Below, in pieces: positions 1-12,600 of a stretch of DNA of 64,000 nucleotides. Both the position numbers and the translations under genes were made by a program. The notes under the pieces were generated by a model that searched no databases, was not told the DNA's origin, and saw only the letters and a program-made list of their open reading frames with translations. The stretch's first letter is position 1. Every line of letters begins with the position of its first letter. The DNA comes from Enoplosus armatus (Eukaryota; Chordata; Actinopteri; Centrarchiformes; Enoplosidae), in the NCBI RefSeq assembly GCF_043641665.1, contig NC_092181.1, positions 1,904,421 to 1,968,420 of the forward strand, in the 5' to 3' direction.

Positions 1-2183
1 GGACAAACCGTCTGTAAATTCTCCCAGTCTCACTTTGTACACTGAGGACAGACACATTGCAGATTGTTAGCTCACCTACTCCCTTGTTTACTTATTCTCT
101 CACTCACAGAAACATAGAGGAACAATCTCTTACCAAAATCTATTTTGCTGTTCATTTGAGTCTCACAGGCCTTCGCTGTGCGCTCACCATTGCTGATGTT
201 GCCCTTCTTCTGCATACTGCAGTTCTCTGGAAATACACAATGGGCACAAAGTAAATACACAACTGTTGACCTGATTAAAGAAGTACACGTGTGTATGTCT
301 TTACATGTTGCCTGTGACAGAAGCTGTCATGATAACATTACAATCAATTGAGCTACATAACCATCTCCTACACCAGATCTTAAAAGAAGGAAATAATCCA
401 CAGATTAAAAGTGCAACAATCAAAGGTTATATAGTTATATATATGGTTTACCTCCTTCCGACAGAAAGGTTTCCATCAAGAATGTCAGATGTAACAAATT
501 CACACAGTAGATAGACTAGGTCTTCAGTTCGACATCATCCTGTTTACCTTCAGCACATGTGCATTCATCATTTCTACAGAGTCTCAGTAGCTGTCCAGCT
601 CTCCTCTCTGGGTGGTAGAATTTCACACAATGTGTCTCTGCAAAAAAACAGAAAGATATTTGCAAGATATTTTGTACTAATTGCGAATAATGCAAATAAT
701 AAATAATTAATTAAAAAATAACTATCCGTCAAGCTGAAAAGTGGCAAACTTATGGTATGTGTGTGTCTGTGTGTCAGAGACAAGGTCAGCAAACAGTACG
801 TTTCTGGGTGTCTTTGATACTCACGGTTACTGTATTGGTGGTCATAGTGTTCATAGACAGACACAGCAGCTGGTTGTAAGACGCCCACTTTCAGCTTCTG
901 ATGGATCCTAAAAGTGATCTCCTCTGGTCGTGTGTGAGAAACCTGTGGAGAGATGGAAAGCAAAGGTGAGATAGCGATGAAGAAATAAAAGAACATGGCA
1001 GAGAGAATAAGTAAGTAAAGTGCTGTACAAAAGTACATTAAAATATACACAAAGGAAAACATACCAACGGCAACAATAAACAACAGAGGGCAAGTACAGA
1101 ACTGTAGACAAGGCAACAAATAAAGACTGATGAGCCAAAAAGGCCAGTGAATACAAATAGGTCTTTAGTTTAGATTTAAAAACAGAGATACTACTTCGAA
1201 TATCCAGTGGCAACTGGTTTTGGACCATCTGCGAACGAGTTAATGAGGACTGGGGCAGGCCTAGGTATAGGGCATTGCAATAGTCTGTGAAATAGTTTAG
1301 CTAGAGCGTCTAGGAAGGTGGTAGGTAGGCAGACTCAGCAGACATGAGGATTTCCCAGAGGTGATTTTTTTATTTACAGTGCTTTCCATTTACATGCAAC
1401 TCACAAAAATAGGAAAAAAATACAACGCAAACTAAGAAAATTAGCTCATTGCAACGCAAACTAACAGCACGGCCTCAACTCTCTCCCCCAGCAAAACCCA
1501 GCCACACACAGCCAGTGCTAAACCAAAAGTGGGTGAACTGCACCGTAAACTTACGCCTCAGCTCATTAACCCTACTGAATGGCTCTTTAATAGTTAATAG
1601 TTCCTAAAACATTACTTGGACTGGGTAAGACAAACAGAAAAAACCTTTCTACAAAAAAGAAAACCCCTCCATTTGGTTTGACCCAATGATGTCAGCCATG
1701 ACATCACCAACACTATAAAAATCAGGAAATGCTGGGTGGCCCCCTCCCAAACACTAGCCCTGCATGCTGGGCCGAAACAAAGGAACAAACAATTAAACCA
1801 CATTCAAACTTTGCAACTCAGATAAAGGTAACTGAAAATAACTCATGACTGTGTGTTTGCTTTAACCTACATGTGCTTTGATGTGACCTGTAACCTAATG
1901 CCAACACAAACAAACCCGGGATAGTAAGTGATGCACTGTTACAAAAGCAATGGTCAATTATAGCAAAATGAACACATGTAGAAAATGATAATGTAATGTG
2001 TAAGACTAACCCAGAAGGGACAAGTGGTGAGTGTGTTTTGAACAGAGCTGATTTGGGGACAGGAAGGGACAGGAAGAAACACTGATGTCTTACCTTGTCC
2101 AGGAAGATGATGAGTGAGCCTCTTTCTGACTCGACGATGTTCATCTTATATTTTGAAATAGTGCGGGCACGTCCTTTGGACAA

Positions 2184-2242
<59 letters not shown>

Positions 2243-3644
2243 CCCACAGCATCTACATGTTTGTGTCCAAACATTAAAACACATCTTGTTTTTACTAACC
2301 ATAAACAGTGACCTTTGAGCTCTTTGTGAGTGTGTGTGTGTGTGTGTGTGTGTCTTACTAAGCTCAAGTCGTTTGTGTTGACGGTGAAGCCAGTTAACAA
2401 GCCGACATCCAGGATTGACATGGTTGCATCGCGCTCCTTGTCCTTATACCTGGACAGAGCAATTAAGACAAAGGAGGAATTAGTAAGAAAAAAGCCCTTT
2501 TTCAAAGACATAAAGAAGCAATATGAAGAAAATGTTTGAAACATAAATCAAAAGTAGTTGACAAAACCATAATTTCTAAGGAAATAGACATTGTGGTGAG
2601 ACTGTTGTTTCCAAGGTCAAGAATTCACTTTAAATTTGAGTTTTTAAGTCAGCCGGTTAAATGGAAATTTAACATAACCGGGTAAACTCCATCTGATGAG
2701 GATAAGGTGATACAATAGAAAGCTCCAGACCAGCTAATGGTTTCTTATTTACTCATATGTTCAAATATACACAAATTAAGTTTAAACCGGACCAACCAAA
2801 TGTTAAGTTGGTGACCATAATATCTGTAACATAAGTGGAATAACTTATGTTGGCTGGTTAGAAAATGTTCTGTATAAAGCCCTTTTAATGTTATGTTTCT
2901 TGGTATGATTACTTGATTGTACTTACAAAACCTCTATTCTCAACTTGTATATCTTCTCATCCTCTTCCATTTTCTCTGGAGGAACAAAACATTAGACGAA
3001 CATAAAATCTCTTCACACCAAAAAACGTAAAAGGACGGGCAGATAACGACACAAAATAGACAAACAGAAGCAGACAAACGGATACAATCGCAACAAATAA
3101 AGACAAATTACCTGGGAGGAGCTGCACCGACAGGTTAAACTTCTGACAGTCACTCTCCTTTTCTTTAGGCAGAGCGTAATACAGCGACACCATCTGTCAC
3201 ATAGATAGGAGTGCATCTTAAAGCCGTGAGGAACCGTCAGGGCCTCAAAGAGGGCCCAAGATAAGTTCAAAATCTAATTCAGCAAAAAAGTATTACCTCT
3301 CATTTAATGTGCATTTATATTGTCAACAGCATTTATTATAAAATCTAAATGTTTCCAAGTCCATCCCATGGATATTGTACACCTATTCTAGGTTGACTAT
3401 ATGTGTTTGCCTGATGTTTTTGTCCATTTTGACTCTGATGAAGACACAGTAGTGTTGAAACGTTGGCCTGTTCTGTTCTGTTGGTCTGGTAAAATAAATG
3501 CCATTGGCCTCATCTGAGGTTTAAAAAGGACACATTAACAAACAGATGATAACGCTCAGAGCAAAAATATATTTTACTTACGGTCACTTTTGCTTCTCCT
3601 GTACCCGTTGCAATCACTGTCACATTCTGGTTTATTTCATTCAT
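1..3644 (-). CDS. c3: C3-A exons 33-41 (41 partial): CUBf, MG8, anchor, start of C345C
   Basis: Exons: 33 3582-3644; 34 3112-3193; 35 2927-2975; 36 2359-2449; 37 2094-2183; 38 825-942; 39 548-637; 40 134-226; 41 1-41, cut by the window. Exon 36 has [16 protein letters not shown] and exon 37 [12 protein letters not shown], both strong MG8 signatures. Exon 39 carries [19 protein letters not shown] and exon 40 ENCSMQKK. The exon 37 acceptor directly abuts a CA/TG microsatellite (2186-2240), and the exon 36 donor is followed by another. Exon 34 and about 165 bases of intron beyond it are almost identical to copy B. Confidence 0.87.
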
Positions 3645-6600
3645 CTGTGGGAATATAAATATGCACACAAACACACACACACACACACATAAGAAACATA
3701 CAGAAAACAACAGGAATGATGACTTAATGAGCCACTGTGAGTTTGTTTGTGAGAGAGAGTGTGTTCTCACCTTAGATGTTCTTGTGGCATAATGGTTTTC
3801 CCTGTTGAAGTTGTACTTGTCAGGTTTTGACCTGCCTGGCAACAAAATGTCCACATTCAGATCATACTCTGGTTCTTTAGCACTGGCCCAGTACTCAGCT
3901 ACAGCCTGGTACACCATTATGGTAGCCTGGAGAGGAAAAGAGTGAGAGAGAAAATGAAAAAAGTGATCAATGGTTTAAGGCTGATATATAGAGAGAGCAA
4001 TGAGAGGTCTGTGTTACCTGAGTTGATCCAAAGCCTCCACTCACTCTCCGCTGTTTGTTGAACCATCTCACAAGAGGTCTGGCTTCTTCAAAGGCCTTTA
4101 TTAATAGAGGACAAGGGTTGGGATGAGGAAGAGTTTGATTTTAAAACAATCATCATTTTGAATATTTAGACAATTTTGTTATAGCTGTTTTATAACAAAT
4201 ATAATTTTCATTATTTATGGTTATACATTACTCCATGCCACTTTTTACAGCAAACCTGTTTTTTCTATTTTGACACAATCAAATTATACAAGCAATACAC
4301 AACAAAAACATCATGCCTGTTTTAAATGATTTTGAAGTGTTTCTCTCTCAAACAAGTTGTAAGTCTCAGTAAGGATTTCCTCTCAGTACTAAAAGAAATA
4401 AAAAGGATGCCTAGATGGGCAAAAGCTAGTCATCTAAATAACTATGATGTTCTTTGTAAAATGGTCAGCAGTGCTGTAAAAGCAGCCTTTGCATTCAGGA
4501 AAATGCTTGTCTTCACCAACCTTGTACCCTTTTGTGTAGTACCATGAAAGATGACTCTGCTGAATGTTTTTATAGCAAGACACACAGATACAGATAAGTG
4601 GGACCTGCTCACCTTGGCCTTGACCAGAGCCAGAAGAGCGTAAGCCGTGGCCTCCAGTGTGTAAACACGTCCCTTAGGTACCTGCCAGTGGGACAACTCT
4701 GAGGAAGAGCCAAACGTAACGTTTGCATTACTATACTGTACTTGTGACAAGGCAAGACATGTACTGCAGTACACAAACTGTGTAATGGCAAGTTTCTATA
4801 TTACATCACAAATATATTTGGGATTTCTGTACTGCAAACTCTTGTTTCTTACTATCTAATTAAACATCAATAGTGACATACTGAACCAGTGTCTGTGAGT
4901 AGCTAAAATCAGCAAATAATATCACGCATGACAATGTAGTTGGGCTCGGGTATACATGTTACAGTCGTTATGCTCCATCTGTGGATATGCACTATTTCTA
5001 TTTTATCTGAATATCACTATTCACCTATACTCTGAATATGTATGTGAATGTTGTTGTACGAAGAAACCTGGGGAGGCAAACTTGTAGAGGATCTCCTGGT
5101 TCAGTTTGTTTTCATTGGCCAGGGCATATGACGTCATGGCAACAGCATAGGGGTTGGTGAGGCTGGGCAGACGCTTCTCCAGGTAGGCCACTGCTTTGTC
5201 TATACTGCCTGGCAGACTCTGGACAGAAGGGAAAGACCAAGGAAGGAAGGAGGGAGAAGAGTCATGGGAGAATAGACAGCAGAGATTTCACTGCGTAACA
5301 GGCAGTAAAAAGTGTGAAAGTACAGGAATACTATCGCAGCTGCTGGAGCCTATCCCAACATGTACAGGGTACAAAATACAATGCTTTTTGCATTACTCCA
5401 ACATTCAACAGACAGCTTTGTTGAATGTTGTCGTACCATTTGAACCATCCTGAACTTCATTAGTTACCACTGGGGTGTCCGGTCAGTAAAGAGAGAAAAA
5501 ACAGGGAAAATGAAAAAGACATTTTATGGAGTTGAGGTACTCACATTAACAGTGGTGGCACATAGTGTGCGTGACTCCTGCATGGCAATAAGGCAGAAGG
5601 CCGTCATGGAGGCGTCTGAATCTGTGCCGAGCACGTCACCCTACACACACACACACACACATTACTGTCATCAGTATTAAACCTGTTTATTAATACAAGC
5701 TGATAGCCAGTGGCGTAATGGTTTTCATTTTGATACGGTCTTTTGTTTAGCATGAAGATGAAGACTTGATGCACGCACAATCATCGCTCCGTGGGACACC
5801 CTTCCAACCTCTCTAAACATGCCATTAGGTTGCTGTGTGCTGAGAGTCAGAAACTTGACAGCGTCACAGATGATGTTACTTTCCACTGCCACCAGATCGT
5901 TGGCCATGGCAAACACCTTGGCAACATAGGCAGTCAGCCTTAGAGAGGAGAGGTCACAGTATAGTTTCATTTATTTGCACACGAAACACACCCATTCTCA
6001 CATAGTCAGTGGAAGGATGCGCAAACACAATGAGTTCATGGTGCATGTTCGCAGACCTCACCAGGTACTGCTTTGGTGATCAGGATACGCAGCAAAAGAC
6101 CCATCACTTTTACAGTAGGCAAGCTGATACTGGTAACCTGCATAAAACAAACAAAAACTCACAACCTCTGCACAAACGTATGCATTGGAGGTCAGGTTGA
6201 GTATCCCATTCAAATTGTGGTCTGTCCTGCTGTCTACCCAGTTGTCTTTTTTGATACCACATTTTCAGTCAGTGAGCTTCATATCTTATACATAAAGGCT
6301 TTAAATTTCTGCTATCTGCGCCAATAAATGTGTGTGAGCCCACCGGTTTTGATGTGTTGTAGGGCGTCATTACGTCTCTCAATGTCCACAGTTTCCCACT
6401 GGTTGGTTTTGTCCAGATACGTGGTTGCAATGACAGGCAGGGTCATGTGGATCATGTTCTCCTCTCCACAGCCTGAGGACTGTATGATCAGACTACCCAT
6501 TGATTTCCCACCGATGTCATTCTTCAGCACATTTTGCTTTCTTCCTGCAAACATTTCCACAAGTGAGGTCATAATTTGCCACTAAGAACACAGAAGAACA

Positions 6601-9600
6601 ACAGTAACCATTTACACTTATGCAGAGGTAATACTACAGGCACTTTACCACATACCATGCCATAACATATCTCACCTGTCACAGAAATCTGTGTGCTAGT
6701 AGGAGTGTTTGGAACAAAATCTTTCTCAGGAATTCCACTGTTAATAATTTCTACTTGTTGACCATCTAAAAAGTAGAAAGAGTTTGCAAGTTTTGGGATT
6801 AATTCACAAACAATAAACAGATATGGAAACCTTTTAATTAACAGACTATTAATTACATACAGACAATAAGAAATAATTACGCATTTAACAGGTAAAATCA
6901 AAGGTGCAGGTTCTGTACACCGCCTGAGCCAGTAAGTAGTCTTGTAACCAATCAGCTAGAGTTACATTTTCATCCAGAGGCTGCATAGCCTGTGTTTATC
7001 TCTCTAGCCCCGCGGAAAAGACACTGAAACATTCAAGCACTTTATTTCCACCAAGGACTAGGATTTGCACCCTGTTGCACCCTGTATGCACATGTAGACA
7101 TGTGTACGACACCCAGTGATGTGTAAATCAACAGTCCACTATCCACCCAGCTGTCGGTGTCCATTTTGGTGTATATCAGGGACTTAAGCCTGTACCTCAC
7201 AACACAATTACTGGCAGTAATCTTACAATTCCTGGTATCTATTTATCTAATATCTGGTACTACGTAATTAATGTTTGGGTTTTTCTTCCATACAGCAGCA
7301 GAGTGAACTCACCTACACCTTTTTTTGCAGGGTCTAGATTTACAATCTGAGGGGATTTAACCAGAACACCTTCAGGCTGGAGAAAAACAGTTAGGACAAA
7401 CATCAGGAATCAAAACTTTCTGAGTAAACTTTTATTAATTTATTTACTTTAAAGTTAGGGGTGGGAATCTTTGGGAATCTCACGATCGGATTTGAGTATA
7501 ATTCTTGGATTCAGAAGCATCACCGTTCAATTCAGAATCGATTCTTGATTAAATAAGTAGAAGAGGGGCCGTGTTTTCAGGCTCTTACTCCAGTGCACTG
7601 TGTGCCAAATCATTCACTCATGTTTTTAGTCCAGTGAATTGCGCATAAAGCATTACTAGCAGTTAAAGGTACCCTGTGAAGTTTTCAACCACTAGTAGCA
7701 CTATGGAGCAAGTTTTTGAGTGGGCCTTTTTTTGTATCATGCCCACGCATGAGGATGCGCATGCACCTGCTTGAATATGCGGGGGTGCAATATACACATT
7801 AGACAAACAGTGGCGGTAAAGCATAAAGAAGTGTAGCAATATGCAAACAAAGATAAGGAAGAAGAAAACTGCTAACTAGCAAACATGTATGTAAACACTG
7901 CATGATTTATAATATTTTTTAAAAATTGGCTTTGCTGTGTTTCATCAGGAAGGACCTCGAGGACAGTACATTTCGGTGAGAAAAACTGAATGTTAACACA
8001 ACTTTTGTTTGTTTACAGGAAGATTCTACAGGGCACCTTTAAGCTACTGGTCTTGATGAAGGTCACTGTCACAAACCATATCTTTAACTTCTGTGATATA
8101 TGGGCGGGGTATAATTACAAGAGAGAGCTGATCTAATTGTTAAGATTTGTTTCAATTGCTTAAAGGTCGGAGTAGCTTTGCAAATACAGACAGATACAGA
8201 GCTGTGGAGGATAGTTAACCTCCATCCACACCTCCTTCACCAGCATTGTTTGGTCAGCAGAAGGAGGAAGAGGGATATTTTTGATGATTTTCATCAAAAA
8301 TATCTTTATGATTTTTTGGAGGGTAAGTAAGTCTTGGGAGCGTGATTTACATAAGGAAAACACAGTGGACAGTTAGGGCGTAATGGCACTGCGCTCTGAC
8401 ATGGCACAGATTTATCAACATGTCTGACATGGAGCGTGTTTCTTTTACCACCACCCGCAGCATCTTCATGGTTCCATCATTGAGTGATGAGTCTTTAACA
8501 AATGCTTTGACCTCGATGCGGAATTTTCCCTCCCTAGTGGGAATAACGACGAAGGGTACAGAACGTGTAGTTTGGCTCCCAACTTTGACCTCCTGATGAT
8601 ATCTCCCACGCTTAGAAGCTGCGCTGCACACATGTGCCTCCTCAATCAGAACTACATGCACCTCGAAAACAAGACAAAGGTGGAGAAAGAGATTGAGACA
8701 TGTGTAGCTGATCAAAGATAAAGAGCCCCCATAGAGTCTAGTCTGTAGTTGTTACCTAGAGAACAGCAATAATACTATTTCTGTCTAAAATAGGGATCCA
8801 GTTCCAGTACTGACTGAAGAAGGGGGTCTACACAACAGGTACTACGGAAATAAAGTAGCTACTTGAATAAATAGTTCTTCTTGCATTATTTGCATTCATC
8901 CTCTTTTTAGCCACCTATTGTATTCTGTCCTTTTGCCCTGGATTAGTTAATGAAAAATATGGTCCTGTTGGCTTTCTTGAATGACCCAGACTTACAGTGG
9001 CAATATTGGGGCTGTAGTTGTAGAGGACTGCTTTAACTTCTAGCTGCTCTCCGCGGACAGCAGTGTACGGCAGCCTGAGATCAATGAAGAAATCCTTCCG
9101 GACAATGACCTCTAATGGTTCGCCAACACAGATACCTTAAAAAAACATGAAACATAGCAGGGAAAAAAGATGTGGCTGAGTGAAGGACAGACCAAAGGAA
9201 ATAGAGAAAGAGTAGGGTTGGCTCTTGGTTTTGAGGTGGGAGGCACAACTGAAACACAAGAATCCTCACCATGAGTTCTTGACAGACTAATACCAGTGAA
9301 CTGCCAGGTTGTGATTGAGTCTTGCAAAGGAAAATCTTTCTTCACTGATGTGGTGTCACTAGAACAAAGAAAGGTGTTAACACTTTGGGAGGCAAAAGGT
9401 AAGTTATCAGTGTATTGTTTTGTGTGTATAAGTTTCAGTTTCCTCACCAATTAGGTTTTCCCTCAGGGCAAGGAGGCAGTTTGATATCTAACCACAGCCA
9501 ACTTTCAGGGAACTTGGTGCGAGAAACAATTTCATTGCTGTCCATGTAACTGTCATCCTCTTCACCTAAAGTGTCATTAAAAAGGTTATTATTTTCCATT

Positions 9601-12600
9601 GGGAGGCAGTGATTGTTTCCTAACTACCAGTATGACCATGGATAGTAACCACCCAGGGCTTTCCCCCATCCCTTGTCCCCGTCTCTTACTACGAGCCAGT
9701 TGGAGGTTTTCTTCCTTCCTCTCGGCTCGCTGCCTTTCCATCTCCTTGCAGCAGTGCAGGAAGGCCTCCACACAGGCTGGACCGTCCACGATGTACTCGA
9801 TGCGCCTCTCACAGTTGTATGAAACAGGAGTGTCCCTCATGCCATCCAAACAACAGTCACGTTGCAGTTCATCTTGATATTGACTCACTGGAAAGAAAGA
9901 GGGATGTGGAGGACAGACAGAGGTGAGAAGGTGTGGAGCATAAGCAGTGTGGCCACATTGGACTGAAAAATGTAGAAATACATGTATAAAGTACAAATAA
10001 AGTCAAATAAGATAAAATAAGTGTTTCAGATAATGTTACATTAAATGTGAAACGTTTTCACTCATATGGAAAGATGTAGATGACAAGAAATGAGGTATCC
10101 CTCTCCCTCCAGTACTCATTTCTATCTTCCCATTAAAGGCATGGTGTCAACAACAGAAGATATCAAACTACAAACATTTTGGAGAGCCTGAGCTGCGTGG
10201 CAGAAGACGACTGAATATGTGGTTATTGGGTAGCTTCAAGCTGTGGTTCTTACCTAAGCTGGTGGTGACGTCCATTATAGTAGTGGTGCGTTTGCTCCTG
10301 CTGGGGGCAGGACATTTCAATTCTGGAAACGCAACACAGACTAGATCTTTAACAGAACCAAACAAGGTCGGACCTAGACTTGACTCTGCATGGTATAATT
10401 GACGTGATGCTCATGATGTTAGGTAATTAGCTGGTTGGACATACATGAGACAATCTGATCTACAATTGCACTTCGAATTTGTTGGACTGTTTAAACAAAT
10501 GCTCTATCATAAAAAAAATATTGATGGAGTAAATTAATAGTAATAGAAACACAGACCACAATCAGCTCATGTGGCAATCACCATGGTTGACCGATATGGA
10601 AGCCAACATGAAAATGCCCAAAAGGGTTGGTTCAAACTAATTATGAAAACCATATTATCTCACTTACCCCTAGTGGTATTAACCAGTAACAAGTTGTTTC
10701 AGACACAGTGTCCCTGAACTATCTGCATTGCCAAATGGGAAATGAGAAAGTGCTTTTTTGGGTGAACTGACCCTTTAAGATGTAGTCCCTCTGCTGTCGA
10801 CTAGATCCTTACCCCTTAAAAACCTTAAACCTGCATTAACTGGTATTTTGGCCACTTGAGGGCAGGGGAAAAAAGCTGTAAACACAATTCTGCCACTGGT
10901 GAAGTTGTTAGCAGCAGTTGCCTATTTACACGTTCAGCAGATATAAAGCAACATCAGCATTTATTTGCAGTGATGTTTCTGGCCCCAAAATAAGCAAGTC
11001 CAAGATTCACTCTCCTTTAGTCCCCATTAATATCTAACTCTTTAGTTGCTTACCGCTCCACTATGTTCACCAGCAAGTCGCACCAGCATGTGTCTGATTG
11101 TCATGTGGTGACGGGCAGGTGGTGAACAGTGGGATTTTAGAGCATTTTCATTGAAAACAGCTGCCTGCTGCTTGAAGTAACTGAGTAACCGTGAGCAGGG
11201 TGACAGTCAAAAAAAGTTGTGGGCCATAAAACCAAAACAATACCCAAACAAATATGAGCAATTTTAATGTATTGCTCTTACATTCAGGCAAGAGCTGGCC
11301 AACAATGTATACTTGCCCAGGTCATAAATGAGTCCTTGTTAGTGCAAGAGTGCTAGAATAAATACAAGTTACATAGGTGTTTTTATGTGCATATATTGAG
11401 AGTATACAAACAATATATATTGTCTGCTTAGGCTTAAATGAATGCAATGGATAAGAAAACCAAAGGTCTACGCACACCTCTCATTAGTGATATTTCATTG
11501 GTACAATGAGCTTAACCCTGGCTCCCACCTGTTGCCCAATTTTGGATTTTCTTGCTCCAAACAATAGGACATTTGGAAGGTACCAGATTAGCAGGAGGAG
11601 GGAAAAGAATGAGACTAGAGTGAAGTAGTATCACCTAGTCTGTAGGGAGTCCCAGAAGCCGTGTTGGACTCAAACAACAACCCAGCATCGTAGAACACAC
11701 CCATACTGTCCTTCCCTCCACCTGGTGTGCAGCCTGTGTCGTACTTCTCTACGATGTCCCACACCTGAGCAGGGTGTCATACACACAGAAATACAAACAG
11801 ACAAAGCTTAGGGTTATGCCACATGCGTGTTATCCATCAATCCCAGGTTTTGCAGTTCGATCTGAACTCCAAACTGCTCCCGACAGTGCCTTGCATTGCA
11901 GGTCCGCTGCCATTGGTGATGGGGTGCATGGGTGAATGAGAGGCAAAATTTTAAAGCAGTTTGGATGAAAACATTATATAAAAGCAGTACAATTACCATG
12001 TAAGTTATATGACATATCTGGTATGACAGAAACAGTATGCAAAATATCTGCTGCAGGACAAACTTATTCTGGACACTATTCGAATCCACAGGCTAACAAA
12101 CTTGTGTAATAATAGTTTCAGTTTCAGAAATAAATGAGCCTTTTAGATTAAAATATTAAAATATTTTCAAAGATTAATAAGAAATTGCCTTTTTCTGGGT
12201 GAGGCGGTGCTTGTTGTTTAGGACGTAGACGCCTTTGTCAACTGCCACAAGTCCCACTGTGGCCCCTGGATCTCCTGTGACCTTCAGACCAAACATCTTT
12301 CGAGGCTCAAAGGATGAAGAAGGTGTTGATGATTCAAGCTTCAACTAAAGGAGGAGGCATACTTGTAGTTGTGAAAATATAATAATGTATTGTTTGGCCT
12401 CTTCAACTCTGCTATATCAGCGCTGTGTGTCTCACCGAGCCCATGCAGGAGTCCTTTGCATCCACCCAAACGGAGTCTGATACCACTTCATTATCATTTG
12501 TATGGTAGTAGGCGATGATGCGGAACGATGGCAGCATTTCTTTGGTCACAGTGATAATCATGGATATCAGTACTTGACCTTTTGCCCTGTAACGACCATA

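Noticed and set aside
2095..2544. Open frames made of His-Thr or Cys-Val repeats
   Set aside because: They are translations of CA/TG microsatellites overlapping C3-A exons 36 and 37.
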